Assembly (NCBI RefSeq): GCF_004348535.1
Contig: NZ_SMJX01000034.1
Coordinates: forward strand, 1 to 43,172
Source of the DNA: Actinomadura sp. KC216
Lineage (GTDB): Bacteria; Actinomycetota; Actinomycetes; Streptosporangiales; Streptosporangiaceae
Direction of reading: 5' to 3'
Length of the DNA stretch: 43,172 bases
Of the stretch, positions 23,566 to 33,081 are shown in pieces. Within the stretch, counting starts at the first letter, position 1, and each line of letters starts with the position of its first letter. Below the pieces are notes generated by a model. It was not told the DNA's origin, did not search any database, and was given only the letters and a program-made list of their open reading frames with translations. Position numbers and translations under genes: made by a program.

Positions 23566-25752
23566 ATGGGCATCGGGCTGACCGAGGAGCACGAGGCGCT
23601 CGCCGATTCGGTGCGCGGCTTCGCCGAGCGCAACGTTCCGGCGGCGGCGGTCCGGGCCGCGCTCGACGCCGGCGAGGAGGCCAGGCCCGGGTTCTGGCGG
23701 TCCCTGGCCGACCAGGGCCTCCTCGGCCTGCACCTGGCCGAGGAGCACGGCGGCCAGGGCTACGGCCTCCTGGAACTGGCGATCGTCGTGGAGGAACTGG
23801 GCCGCGCCGCCGCACCCGGCCCGTTCCTGCCGACCGTCCTGGCGAGCGCGGTGATCGGCACGTCCGGCAACCCGAAGGCGCGCGCCGAACTGCTGCCCGC
23901 CCTCGCCGACGGGTCACGGACCGGCGCCGTCGCGCTGGACGGCGCCCTGACCGCCCGCCGCGACGGCGACGCGCTCCTCGTGTCCGGGACGTTCGGAACG
24001 GTCCTGGGCGCGGGGCTCGCCGACGTCCTGGTCCTCCCGGTGGAGGGCGACCGCTGGGTGGCGGTCGACGCCGCCGACGCCGCGGTCACGCCCGTCGCCA
24101 GCCTCGACCGGACCCGCCGCGTCGCCGCCGTCGAGGTCAACGGCCTCGCGGTCGCCCCCGACCGCGTCCTGGACGGCGTCACCACGGCCCGCGTGCGGGA
24201 CCTCGCCGCCGCGCTGTTCGGCGCCGAGGCCGCGGGCCTCTCCGCATGGCTGGTGGCCACCGCCGCCGAGTACGCGAAGGTCCGCCGGCAGTTCGGCCGC
24301 CCGATCGGGCAGTTCCAGGGCGTCAAGCACAAGGCCGCCCGCAGCCTGATCGCGCTGGAGCAGGCCCGCGCCGCCGCCTGGGACGCCGCCCGCGCCCTGG
24401 ACGAGGACGCCCCCGACGCGGGGTTCGCCGCCGCGGTCGCCGCCGTCATCGCCCCCGACGCGGGCGTCCGGACGGCCCGCGACGCCATCCAGATCCTCGG
24501 CGGCATCGGCTTCACCTGGGAACACGACGCCCACATCTACCTGCGCCGCGCGTCCACGCTGCGGGCGCTGCTCGGACCGTCCAAGGAATGGGCCGCCAGG
24601 GTCGCGGCGCTGGCGCTGGACGGCGGCCGCCGCGAGGTGGTCCTCGAACTGGACGAGGACGCCCAGCCGCTCCGCGAGCGCATCCGCGCCGAGATCGCCG
24701 ACCTGGCCGCCATCACCGACCAGGACGAACTGCACCGGAGACTCGGCGACGAGGGCTGGACCGCTCCCCACCTCCCGGAGCCGTGGGGCCGCGCCGCCCG
24801 GCCGGTCGAGCAGATCCTCATCCAGCAGGAGCTGAAGGCCGCGAAGGTCAAGGGCCCGAACATCGGGATCGGCGCGTGGCTGGTCCCGTCCATCGTCCGG
24901 TACGGGACGGACGAGCAGAAGGAGCGCTTCCTCCGCCCGACCCTCCAGGGCCGGATCACGTGGTGCCAGCTGTTCTCCGAGCCCGGCGCCGGCTCCGACC
25001 TGGCGTCCCTGTCGATGAGGGCCGAGCGCGTCGAGGGCGGCTGGCGGCTCACCGGCCAGAAGATATGGACGTCCCTCGCCCAGCACGCCGAATGGGGCTT
25101 CTGCGTCGCCCGCACCGACCCCGGCGCTCCCAAGCACGACGGCATCACCTACTTCCTCGTCGACATGCGGTCCGAGGGCGTGGACGTCCGGCCGCTGCGC
25201 GAGCTGACCGGCGACGCCCTCTTCAACGAGGTGTTCCTCGACGGCGTGTTCGTCCCCGACGACCGCGTCGTCGGCGAGGTGAACCAGGGCTGGCAGGTCG
25301 CGCGGAACACGCTGTCCAACGAGCGCGTGTCGCTGTCGACCGGCGGCGGCCTCGGCATGGGCGTCCCCGAGCTCCTGGCGTTCCTCGGCCGCCGGGACGT
25401 CGACGCGGTCACCGCCCCGGACGCCGGCGCGCTCGTCGCGCAGGGCCAGTCGATCGACCTGCTCGGCCTGCGCACCACCCTCAAGCAGCTGAACGGCGTG
25501 GAACCGGGCGCGGAGGCCAGCGTCCGCAAGCTCCTGGGCGTCCAGTTCAACCAGGACGTCGCCGACCACTGCTGGGCCGCCCAGGGCACCGCCGCCGCCA
25601 CCGAGGTCCCCCTGGCGGAGAGCGGCATCATGGCCCGCGCCATGCTGTTCTCCCGAGCGATGACGATCTACGGCGGCACCACCGAGGTCCAGCTCAACAT
25701 CATCGGCGAGCGCCTCCTCGGCCTCCCCAGAGACCCCGAGCCAGGCCGATGA
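23566..25752 (+). CDS. Two-domain acyl-CoA dehydrogenase (FadE-like)
   Basis: FAD-dependent acyl-CoA dehydrogenase of 728 residues formed by two tandem ACAD domains. The first (about 1-345) ends with KVRRQFGRPIGQFQGVKHK and ILGGIGFTWEHDAHIYLRR. The second (about 370-728) has WCQLFSEPGAGSDLASL, GQKIWTSLAQHAEWGF and the C-terminal IYGGTTEVQLNIIGERLLG. The tandem layout matches large mycobacterial FadE proteins such as FadE34, which act on steroid or other bulky side chains; the substrate here is unknown. ATG 23566 has AGAGGG upstream, and two in-frame GTGs lie 21-24 bases earlier. Confidence 0.88.
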   Translation: MGIGLTEEHEALADSVRGFAERNVPAAAVRAALDAGEEARPGFWRSLADQGLLGLHLAEEHGGQGYGLLELAIVVEELGRAAAPGPFLPTVLASAVIGTSGNPKARAELLPALADGSRTGAVALDGALTARRDGDALLVSGTFGTVLGAGLADVLVLPVEGDRWVAVDAADAAVTPVASLDRTRRVAAVEVNGLAVAPDRVLDGVTTARVRDLAAALFGAEAAGLSAWLVATAAEYAKVRRQFGRPIGQFQGVKHKAARSLIALEQARAAAWDAARALDEDAPDAGFAAAVAAVIAPDAGVRTARDAIQILGGIGFTWEHDAHIYLRRASTLRALLGPSKEWAARVAALALDGGRREVVLELDEDAQPLRERIRAEIADLAAITDQDELHRRLGDEGWTAPHLPEPWGRAARPVEQILIQQELKAAKVKGPNIGIGAWLVPSIVRYGTDEQKERFLRPTLQGRITWCQLFSEPGAGSDLASLSMRAERVEGGWRLTGQKIWTSLAQHAEWGFCVARTDPGAPKHDGITYFLVDMRSEGVDVRPLRELTGDALFNEVFLDGVFVPDDRVVGEVNQGWQVARNTLSNERVSLSTGGGLGMGVPELLAFLGRRDVDAVTAPDAGALVAQGQSIDLLGLRTTLKQLNGVEPGAEASVRKLLGVQFNQDVADHCWAAQGTAAATEVPLAESGIMARAMLFSRAMTIYGGTTEVQLNIIGERLLGLPRDPEPGR

Positions 25753-25756
25753 GCCG

Positions 25757-26104
25757 TCAGCGGCGGGGCCGGAAGTTGTAGGTGACGTTGACCAGGACGA
25801 TCGCGGCCAGGACGAAGAACAGGCCCGGGAGGTCGGCGTTGACGACCCCGATCGCGCTCAACGGGATCGCGGCCAGCAGCGACACCACCGCGAGAGCCAG
25901 GCTGTGATCGTGATCGGGGCGCGTCCCGTCCGGCGCCGGACGGAACCGGGCCTGGGGCTCGGGGGCGGCCGAGCGCGCGTCCAGGGTCTCCTGGATCCGG
26001 TCCACGATCGTCTCGATGAAGGCGTCGTCGTAGTCGGGGCCCAACTCGCGCCGGGCGGCCATCGCTGCCGTCAGATCCTCGCGGGGCAGCCGTGGGCTCG
26101 TCAT
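25757..26104 (-). CDS. Small two-helix membrane protein of unknown function
   Basis: A protein of 115 residues. The N-terminal half is hydrophilic, with YDDAFIETIVDRIQETLDAR likely forming an amphipathic helix. The C-terminal half has two membrane helices (LALAVVSLLAAIPLSAIGVV and LPGLFFVLAAIVLVNVTYNF) and ends FRPRR. Similar small proteins with an integral-membrane C-terminus are common in actinobacteria and have no assigned function. It converges with the acyl-CoA dehydrogenase gene with 4 bp between the stops. The start is an apparently leaderless ATG. Confidence 0.65.
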   Translation of the reverse strand: MTSPRLPREDLTAAMAARRELGPDYDDAFIETIVDRIQETLDARSAAPEPQARFRPAPDGTRPDHDHSLALAVVSLLAAIPLSAIGVVNADLPGLFFVLAAIVLVNVTYNFRPRR

Positions 26105-26116
26105 GCTTCGGTTATA
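26105..26116 (-). promoter_or_regulatory. Probable leaderless promoter -10 for the small membrane protein gene
   Basis: TATAAC (26116-26111, reverse strand) is six bases before the ATG at 26104 and there is no ribosome site. This is the best -10 match of the leaderless group in this window. Confidence 0.55.
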
Positions 26117-26193
26117 GCAAGGGCGGGCCCGTGCCGGCCTCACCCCGCAGTACAAATCGCCCGTACCTCCCAGGTAGCAAGAAAGGGCAAGGG

Positions 26194-27059
<866 letters not shown>

Positions 27060-27060
<1 letters not shown>

Positions 27061-28457
27061 TGGGCTCCCTACTCGACCGGCACACGGGGTTCGTCGCGGA
27101 GCTGCGGCGGGCCGGGCTGCCGGTGTCGGTCGCCGAGGGGCTGGACGCCGTCCGCGCCATGCAGGCGGTCGATCTGCTCGACCGGGAGTCGCTGCGCGCC
27201 GCCTACGCCGCGACGGTCGTGAAGCGGCCGCAGCACCGCCCGGCGTTCGACGCGCTGTTCGACCTGTGGTTCCCCGCCGCGGTCGGCGACGGCGCCGGGG
27301 GAGCGCCGGACCCGGACCGCCCGCCCCGGACGCTCGACGGCGCCGGACGCCCCGTCCCGCCGCCGCTCGACCCGCTGGTGCAGGCCCGCCGCGACCAGCT
27401 CGCCGACCTCCTCCTCTCCGGCGACGACGCCGGGCTCCGGCGGTTCGCCCGCCAGGCGGTCGCCGAGTACGGCCGGACACCCGGCCAGGAGTCGTGGTTC
27501 TCGTCCGGCGTGCTGCGCGCCCTGTCGCCCGAGACGCTCATGGCGCGGCTGCTCGACGCCGTCCTCGCCGGGCAGGAGCGGGGCGGCATGGCCGAGCGGG
27601 TCGCCCGCCGGACGTTCCGCGACCGCATCGCCCGGTTCGAGGGTCTCGTCGCGGGCGAGGCGCGGCGCCGCATCGCCGAGGACACCGGCGTCGAGCGCAC
27701 CGCGCGGCTCGCCGTCCGGCCGCCGCTGGAACGGCTCGACTTCGCCGCCGCCCGCCGCGACGAGCTGGCCGCGCTGCGCCGCGAGGTGCATCCGCTGGCG
27801 CGCAGGCTCGCGTCGCGGCTCGTCCAGAAGCAGCGGCACGGCAGGCGCGGGCGCCTCGACTTCCGCCGGACGGTCCGCGCGTCCCTGGCCAGCGGGGGAG
27901 TGCCGCTCACCACGCACCACCGGCCGCGCCGCCCGCACCGGCCCGAGCTGGTGGTGCTGTGCGACGCCAGCGACTCGGTGTCGGCGTTCGCGCACTTCAC
28001 GCTGCTGCTGACGTTCGCGCTGCGGGAGCAGTTCAGCAAGGTCCGCGCGTTCGCGTTCATCGACGCCACCGACGAGATCACCCGGTTCTTCGCGCCGGGC
28101 ACGGACGTCGCGGACGCCATGACCCGCCTCGCCGCCGAGGCCGACCTCGTCTGGATCACCGGCCGCTCCAACTACGGCCACGCCATCAAGGTGTTCGACG
28201 AGAAGTACCGCGACGCGATCACGCCAAAGACGTCCCTGCTGATCCTCGGCGACGCCCGCTCCAACTACGGCGACCTGGCGCTGCCGGTCCTGCGCTCCAT
28301 GGTCCGCCGCGCCCGGCACGCCTACTGGCTCAACCCCGAACCCCGCAGCCAATGGGACACGGGCGACTCGGCGGCCTCCAGCTACGGCGAGCTCGTCCCG
28401 ATGTACGAGTGCCGCAACCTCGTCCAGCTCGCCGCGTTCATCGAGGAACTCGCCTGA
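27060..28457 (+). CDS. CoxE-like VWA domain protein
   Basis: A protein of 465 residues, partner of the MoxR ATPase. The first 290 residues are helical and arginine-rich. The C-terminal domain is a von Willebrand factor A fold with the MIDAS motif DASDS (302-306) in LVVLCDASDSVSAF. ITGRSNYGHAI and LLILGDARSNYGD supply the later metal residues. It is translationally coupled to the MoxR gene (TGATG). Its stop lies 20 bases inside the convergent MFS gene, so the 3' ends overlap. Client protein unknown. Confidence 0.87.
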
Positions 28458-29823
28458 TCGCCACCGCGAGGACCGCGCCCGCGAGCGCGCCGGCGGCGGA
28501 CACGAGCAGCGCGACGTTCGTCCCGTGGGCCAGGTCGGACGCCCCGGTCCCCGATCCCGTCGCGATGGCCCCGACGATCGCCACGCCCACCGACGCGCCG
28601 ACGTAGCGGGCGGTGTTGTTGGCCCCGGACCCCATGCTCGCGCGGCCGGCAGGGACGCTCTCCACGGCGAGCCGGGCGAGCATCGCGTTGGCGAGTCCGC
28701 TGCCGATCCCGGCCACGGCCAGGCCGGGGACGAGCCGCCACCAGTGGCCGTCCGGGACCAGCCCCAGCATCGCGAGTTCTCCCACCGCGCTGAGCGCGAG
28801 CCCGGCGCCGAGCAGCCGCCCGGCGGGCAATCGGGCGGGGAGCCGCCGGGCCTGCAGCGCCGCCGCGAACGACAGCCCGGACCAGATCGCGAGGACCAGC
28901 GCCGCCGCGACCGTGGACAGGCCCAGCACCAGCGCCATGATCGTCGCCAGATGGCTCATGACCCCGATCACGGCGAGCCCGGTGACGAGCGCCCCCACGG
29001 TCGACAGCAGGAACGCGGGGCACCGGAACAGCCCCAGGTCGAGCATCGGCTCCCGCCGCCGCGCCTCGATCGCGACGAACGCCGCGAGCAGCACGGCCGC
29101 CGCCGCGAACAGCGCCAGGACGGCCGGGCGCGTCCAGCCCGTCCGCCCCCACGTGATCGCCGCGACGAGGGCGCCCACGCCCAGGCTCATCGTGGCCAGG
29201 CCGGGCAGGTCCAGGCCGCGCGGGCGTGCGGCGCGCGACTCGTCCAGGACGAGCGCCCACGCGCCGAGCAGCACCGACGCGAGCGCCGCCGTCCAGTACC
29301 ACAGCCGCCAGCCGCCCAACTCGGCCAGCCCGGCGGAGGCGATCGGGCCGAGCGCGATGCCGAGGCCGAGCATCGCGCCCCAGATCCCGGTGGCGTGCGC
29401 GCGGCGCGGGCCCGGTTCGAACGACGCGGCGACGATCCCGAGCCCGGTCGCCAGCAGCGCCGCGCTCGCCGCGCCCTGGACGATCCGCCCGGCGACGAAG
29501 ACGCCCGCGTCCGGCGCGACCGCGCAGGCGACGCTGGACGCCGCGAGCACCCCGGCGCCGATCAGGAACACCCGCTTGCGGCCGTGGTCGTCGGCCAGGC
29601 TGCCCACCGCCAGCAGCGCCACCGCGAGCCCGAGGCTGATCGAGCTCATCAGCCATATCTGGGCGGTCGCGCCCGCGTGGAGGCCGCGCGCCGTGTCGGC
29701 CAGGACCGCCATCGGCGCGGTGTAGTTCATCAGCGCCAGCAGCGTCGCGGCGGCGGGCACGGCCAGCGCGGAGGTGGAGCCGGGCACGCGGTTCGCCGGC
29801 CGCTGCGTCGTCAGAGTCGTCAT
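28438..29823 (-). CDS. DHA2-type MFS drug-efflux transporter
   Basis: MFS carrier of 461 residues with about 14 membrane helices, as in DHA2 drug:H+ antiporters. LAVGSLADDHGRKRVFL carries motif A, and GAMLGLGIALGPIASAGLAEL carries the motif C pattern G-x8-G-P-x-x-x-G of exporters. GRIVQGAASAALLATGLGI is motif B. Substrate unknown. The ATG at 29823 is 13 bases from a palindromic operator shared with a divergent HxlR regulator, so expression is probably repressed by that protein. Its end overlaps the VWA gene by 20 bases. A GTG at 29829 is an alternative start. Confidence 0.88.
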   Translation of the reverse strand: MTTLTTQRPANRVPGSTSALAVPAAATLLALMNYTAPMAVLADTARGLHAGATAQIWLMSSISLGLAVALLAVGSLADDHGRKRVFLIGAGVLAASSVACAVAPDAGVFVAGRIVQGAASAALLATGLGIVAASFEPGPRRAHATGIWGAMLGLGIALGPIASAGLAELGGWRLWYWTAALASVLLGAWALVLDESRAARPRGLDLPGLATMSLGVGALVAAITWGRTGWTRPAVLALFAAAAVLLAAFVAIEARRREPMLDLGLFRCPAFLLSTVGALVTGLAVIGVMSHLATIMALVLGLSTVAAALVLAIWSGLSFAAALQARRLPARLPAGRLLGAGLALSAVGELAMLGLVPDGHWWRLVPGLAVAGIGSGLANAMLARLAVESVPAGRASMGSGANNTARYVGASVGVAIVGAIATGSGTGASDLAHGTNVALLVSAAGALAGAVLAVAIRRVPR

Positions 29824-29836
29824 CCCCACCCCGTGA

Positions 29837-29893
29837 GTTCAGTGATTGAACCGACCTGGGCGACGGTAGCACGATTCGGTTCGGTCAATGAAC
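29837..29893. promoter_or_regulatory. Paired HxlR operators between the MFS and HxlR genes
   Basis: Two related 15-bp palindromes, GTTCAGTGATTGAAC (29837-29851) and GTTCGGTCAATGAAC (29879-29893), agree at 12 of 15 positions. Their centres are 42 bp apart, four helical turns. The left copy sits just before the MFS start; the right covers the -35 position of the HxlR promoter. This is the layout expected for a regulator controlling both itself and its transporter. Confidence 0.7.
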
Positions 29894-29904
29894 CGCCGGG
29901 GCGG

Positions 29905-29917
29905 TAGTGTGGTGCGC
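29905..29917 (+). promoter_or_regulatory. Probable leaderless promoter -10 for the HxlR gene
   Basis: TAGTGT (29905-29910) is seven bases before ATG 29918, with no ribosome site. An operator copy lies at the expected -35 position. Confidence 0.5.
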
Positions 29918-30412
29918 ATGGCACTCGGCAAGGACTACGCGGCGCAGGACTGCTCCCTCGCCCGCGCCCTTGAGGTCGTCGGCGAGCGCTGGACGCTGCT
30001 GATCGTCCGGGACGCCTTCTACGGCGTGCGCCGGTTCAACGACTTCCACGTCCACCTGGACGTCCCGCGCGCCGTGCTGTCCGCACGGCTGCAGTCACTC
30101 GTCGAGACGGGCCTGCTCGCCAAGGAAGGCCACGACTACGTCCTGACGGAGATGGGCCGTGACCTGTGGCCCGTCGTCCACTCGCTCGCCCGCTGGGCCG
30201 AGAACCACCTGTCGTCCGAGCCGACCCGCTTCTTCGTCCACATCCCCTGCGGCACCCGCATCGGCCCGGACGGCACGTGCTTGTCCTGCGAGCGCCACGT
30301 CCCGCCGGAAGACCTGGAAGTCCACGCCGGTCCCGGCGTGCGGCGCCGCACCGACCCGGTCAGCGTGATCCTGCGCTCCCCGCACCGCCTCCTCGACCCG
30401 ATCCGCACCTAG
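29918..30412 (+). CDS. HxlR family winged-helix regulator
   Basis: A regulator of 164 residues. The winged helix-turn-helix covers about residues 10-100: CSLARALEVVGERWTLLIVRD is the HxlR signature, with RFNDFHVHLDVPRAVLSARL as the recognition part and a wing at LTEMGRDLWPVV. The C-terminal 55 residues add a zinc-ribbon-like patch (CGTRIGPDGTCLSCERHV) not needed for the core fold. It is divergent from the DHA2 efflux gene and probably represses it until an inducer binds or a thiol is oxidised. ATG 29918 is apparently leaderless; the upstream ATG 29888 lies within the operator. Confidence 0.88.
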   Translation: MALGKDYAAQDCSLARALEVVGERWTLLIVRDAFYGVRRFNDFHVHLDVPRAVLSARLQSLVETGLLAKEGHDYVLTEMGRDLWPVVHSLARWAENHLSSEPTRFFVHIPCGTRIGPDGTCLSCERHVPPEDLEVHAGPGVRRRTDPVSVILRSPHRLLDPIRT

Positions 30413-30416
30413 CGGG

Positions 30417-30986
30417 CTAGGCGCCGAGGGCGCGGGCGATCAGCTCGGCGACGGCGTCGGGGTCGATGTGCTGGCCGGTGAGCCCGGCGAGGTTCTCCTG
30501 GTAGATCAGGACGGCGGTGAACGTCGCGGCGGCGGCCTCCAGCCGGGCCTGGTCGCCGCGGGCGCCGGGGTGGGCCAGCTCCAGCGCGCGGCGCGCCCGC
30601 AGGAACACCTCGGAGTTCAGCCGCCCGAGCCGCTCCCGGACGGACTTGTGCGTGTCGGCCTCCCGGAACAGGATGCGGCGCATCGCGGGGGAGGCGTGCA
30701 GGGGCAGGCGCCGCGCCAGCCGCGACAGCGTGCCCGCCGGGTCACCGGGGACGGCCTCGACCGCGGCCTCCGGGCCGTCCGGCAGCTCCTCGACGAACGT
30801 CCGCTCGTCGACCAGCGCCACCAGGACGTCGATCTTCTGCGGGAAGTAGTGGAACACCAGGCCCTTCGGGACGTTCGCGTGCCCGGCGATCCGCGCGGTG
30901 GAACTGGCCTCGTAGCCGCGGTCGGCGAACAGCGCCTCGGCGGCGTCCAGGATGCGGGTGCGGGAATCGGCCGCCCGCTCGCTCAT
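30417..30986 (-). CDS. TetR family regulator
   Basis: A regulator of 189 residues. The N-terminal helix-turn-helix reads RILDAAEALFADRGYEASSTARIAGHANVPKGLVFHYF (about 11-48), a standard TetR DNA-binding domain; the C-terminal ligand domain is divergent. It lies 43 bp downstream of the SPW gene on the same strand and is probably co-transcribed with it. A TetR-type inverted repeat upstream of that gene suggests autoregulation. Ligand unknown. The ATG at 30986 follows a G-rich stretch that may act as ribosome site. Confidence 0.88.
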   Translation of the reverse strand: MSERAADSRTRILDAAEALFADRGYEASSTARIAGHANVPKGLVFHYFPQKIDVLVALVDERTFVEELPDGPEAAVEAVPGDPAGTLSRLARRLPLHASPAMRRILFREADTHKSVRERLGRLNSEVFLRARRALELAHPGARGDQARLEAAAATFTAVLIYQENLAGLTGQHIDPDAVAELIARALGA

Positions 30987-31029
30987 CGGCACCGTCCCCC
31001 CGCACGCCCGAGCGGTCCCGGAGTCTCGA

Positions 31030-31365
31030 TCAGGCCGCGGCCTCGCCGCCGCGCGCCTGGGTGGCTCCCCACACGCCGACGATAGTAGCGACACCGCCCG
31101 CGATCCATGCCGTCCACGCGGCGGCGTCGGAGCCGTCGAACCCGAACGCCCAGGGCGAGACGAAGATCAGCAGGGCGAACGCGGTCGCCGTCCAGGCCGT
31201 GGGGCCCGCGCTGCCGAGCAGCGCGTAGAGGCCGGCCATGGCGAGCAGCGCGCCGAGCACCATGAGCGGCTGCTGACCTGCGTTGTCGCCCCACAGTTCC
31301 GGGGCCAGGAGCGCGACGAGGCCGGCCAGGAAGGCCACCCCGTCCTGCCAGGCGAACTTCTGCAT
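31030..31365 (-). CDS. SPW repeat membrane protein
   Basis: Integral membrane protein of 111 residues with four helices. The second half has VSPWAFGF, the SPW signature, and the first half a degenerate counterpart, LLAPELWG, so the two halves look like a duplication. Function is unknown across the family. The ATG at 31365 has a strong GGAGGTG ribosome site. It is probably the first gene of an operon with the TetR regulator. Confidence 0.83.
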   Translation of the reverse strand: MQKFAWQDGVAFLAGLVALLAPELWGDNAGQQPLMVLGALLAMAGLYALLGSAGPTAWTATAFALLIFVSPWAFGFDGSDAAAWTAWIAGGVATIVGVWGATQARGGEAAA

Positions 31366-31423
31366 TCGGCCACCTCCGCGGGGGTCGGGTCGGTTTCCCG
31401 TTCGGAATGGATCGTTCCCTGAC

Positions 31424-31437
31424 TGACCGACCGGTCA
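31424..31437. promoter_or_regulatory. TetR-type operator upstream of the SPW-TetR pair
   Basis: TGACCGACCGGTCA is a perfect 6-2-6 inverted repeat, 59 bases before the SPW start. On the reverse strand it reads into TTGACC, a possible -35 element, so a bound regulator would block the promoter. Confidence 0.5.
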
Positions 31438-31580
31438 ACCTACCGTGACGGCCTGTTCAGCCCCTCCCCGAGGTGACGACGCCGGGACCGGAGGATAGAG
31501 CGGTCAGTGGCCCCCGGGAGCGCGGGTCTCGTTGGTGATCGAGTGGGAGGACGGGGTGATCAAGGTCGTCTGACGGCGGG

Positions 31581-32213
31581 TCAGGTGAAGTGGATGGTCT
31601 TGAGGCGGTCGGCGGTGTCGCGGTCGAGGATGGTGACGCCCGTCGCGGGCGGGAGCGGGGCGCCGCTGCGGGCGCGGTCGACCAGGGGGTACCAGCGGCG
31701 GCAGTGGCGGGCGAACGTGGCGGCGGTGACGACGCGGCCGCGGGCGACCTGGCCGGCGCGGGCCGTGCGGGGGTCGACGTCGAGGAGGATGAGGTGCAGC
31801 CGGTGGCCGCGGCGGCGGGCCATCCAGGCGAACAGGTGCAGGATGTGCGGCCAGGTGCCGCGCGTGTGCGCGACGACGCCGTGGCCCGCGAGGATCGCGC
31901 GGGCGATCCGCCACACGTGGGTGGCGTGGATCAGCGGCGTCCGCAGCCGGGCGGGCACGGGGCGCAGGATCCGCGCCCACCAGTTGCGCGCCTGGCGGGA
32001 GTCGATCACGCGGACGTCGCCCGCGGGGACGGGGGCCGTCTCGTCGCCGCGCAGGCCGTAGAGGCGGTCGAGCAGGGTCGTCTTGCCGGCGCCCGGAAGG
32101 CCGGCGACGAGCACCAGGGAGCCCGCCGGATAGCACAGGACGGGTCCCGGGTCCACCGCTTGGAGTTCGTGGATGGTCGTCTCCTGTGTCGGCCCGGAGT
32201 GTGGTTGAAGCAA
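31581..32213 (-). CDS. P-loop NTPase (AAA/kinase-like)
   Basis: A protein of 210 residues with Walker A AGLPGAGKTTLLDRL (37-51) and LHLILLDVDPRTARAGQVARGR near residue 145, which resembles the nucleoside/zeta-toxin kinase group of P-loop enzymes. HGVVAHTRGTWPHILHLFAWMARRRGH spans the middle. Reaction unknown. The only standard start upstream of the P-loop is TTG 32213, with no ribosome site. A clean AGGAG lies six bases before an in-frame ATC at 32174, so the true start may be unusual. It follows the MBL gene on the same strand behind a strong hairpin. Confidence 0.65.
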   Translation of the reverse strand: MLQPHSGPTQETTIHELQAVDPGPVLCYPAGSLVLVAGLPGAGKTTLLDRLYGLRGDETAPVPAGDVRVIDSRQARNWWARILRPVPARLRTPLIHATHVWRIARAILAGHGVVAHTRGTWPHILHLFAWMARRRGHRLHLILLDVDPRTARAGQVARGRVVTAATFARHCRRWYPLVDRARSGAPLPPATGVTILDRDTADRLKTIHFT

Positions 32214-32239
32214 CGAATGCTCACGAGCGCTTGTTCCGT

Positions 32240-32258
32240 CCGGGACGTGCCGTCCCGG
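32240..32258 (-). terminator. Hairpin between the MBL and P-loop genes
   Basis: CCGGGACG (32240-32247) and CGTCCCGG (32251-32258) form a perfect 8-bp stem with a 3-base loop, 16 bases past the MBL stop on the reverse strand. No T-run follows. It probably separates two transcription units. Confidence 0.4.
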
Positions 32259-32274
32259 TCGTCGGGCCGCCGGA

Positions 32275-32940
32275 TCACCACCCGCGGGAGCGCCATTCGG
32301 GGAGCGAGGGGCGCTCGCGGCCGAGCGTCGAGTCCTTGCCGTGGCCGGGATAGAACCAGGTGGCGTCCGGGAGCCGGTCGAAGACGCGCTCCTCGACGTC
32401 GGAGAGAAGCTGCTTGAAGCGCGTCGGGTCGCCCCAGGTGTTGCCGACGCCGCCGGGGAACAAACTGTCGCCGGTGAACAGGTGCGGGCGGTCGGCCAGC
32501 TCGCCGCCCGCGTCGTACAGCAGCGCGATCGAGCCGGGCGTGTGGCCGCGCAGGTGGATGACGTCGAGGGTGGCGCGGCCGACGGCGACCGTGTCGCCCT
32601 GCTCGACGGGCTCGGTGACGGGCTCCGGCAGCGCCTCGGCGTCGCGGGGATGGGCGACGACGGGCGCGCTCGTGGCGCGCACCACCTCGCTTAGCGCCAC
32701 CCAGTGGTCCTCGTGGCGGTGGGTGGTGACGATCCGCGCGAGGGGACCGTCGCCGATCAGCTCCAGCAGGCGGGACGCCTCGTTCGCCGCGTCGATCAGC
32801 AGCTGCTCGCCGGTGGCGGTGCAGCGCAGGATGTAGGCGTTGTTGTCGTACGGGCCGACCGCCACCTTCGTGACCGTCAGCCCGGGCAGCTCCCGCACGT
32901 CGGGACGGCCGCCGACGTCGACGTTCCCGGTGTAGCTCAT
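32275..32940 (-). CDS. MBL-fold hydrolase (glyoxalase II-like)
   Basis: Hydrolase of 221 residues with the zinc motif THRHEDHW (H74, H76, D78, H79). RGHTPGSIALLY and FTGDSLFPGGVGNTW provide the next ligands, and WFYPGHGKDSTLG the final histidine. The core length fits small thioesterase/glyoxalase II-like enzymes, and a mycothiol-linked thioester is a reasonable guess in an actinobacterium, without direct proof. The ATG at 32940 has GGAAGGA upstream. It is divergent from the three-gene locus starting at 33120. Confidence 0.85.
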   Translation of the reverse strand: MSYTGNVDVGGRPDVRELPGLTVTKVAVGPYDNNAYILRCTATGEQLLIDAANEASRLLELIGDGPLARIVTTHRHEDHWVALSEVVRATSAPVVAHPRDAEALPEPVTEPVEQGDTVAVGRATLDVIHLRGHTPGSIALLYDAGGELADRPHLFTGDSLFPGGVGNTWGDPTRFKQLLSDVEERVFDRLPDATWFYPGHGKDSTLGRERPSLPEWRSRGW

Positions 32941-33081
32941 GGGGGTCCTTCCCGTGGGTGGATGCGTGACCATCTTCCATCATCGGCCGCCGGCCGTCGG
33001 TCGGGAGGAAAATGAGTCACCAGACGCAGCCGAACCGTGCGTTCACGGACGGACGGTACCGTCTTGCCGCCGCATGATGGT

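Noticed and set aside
21228..25781. Forward open frame of 1517 codons crossing the riboswitch and several genes
   Set aside because: It is a second frame over GT4, terC and the acyl-CoA dehydrogenase, is arginine-rich, and conflicts with the clear riboswitch.
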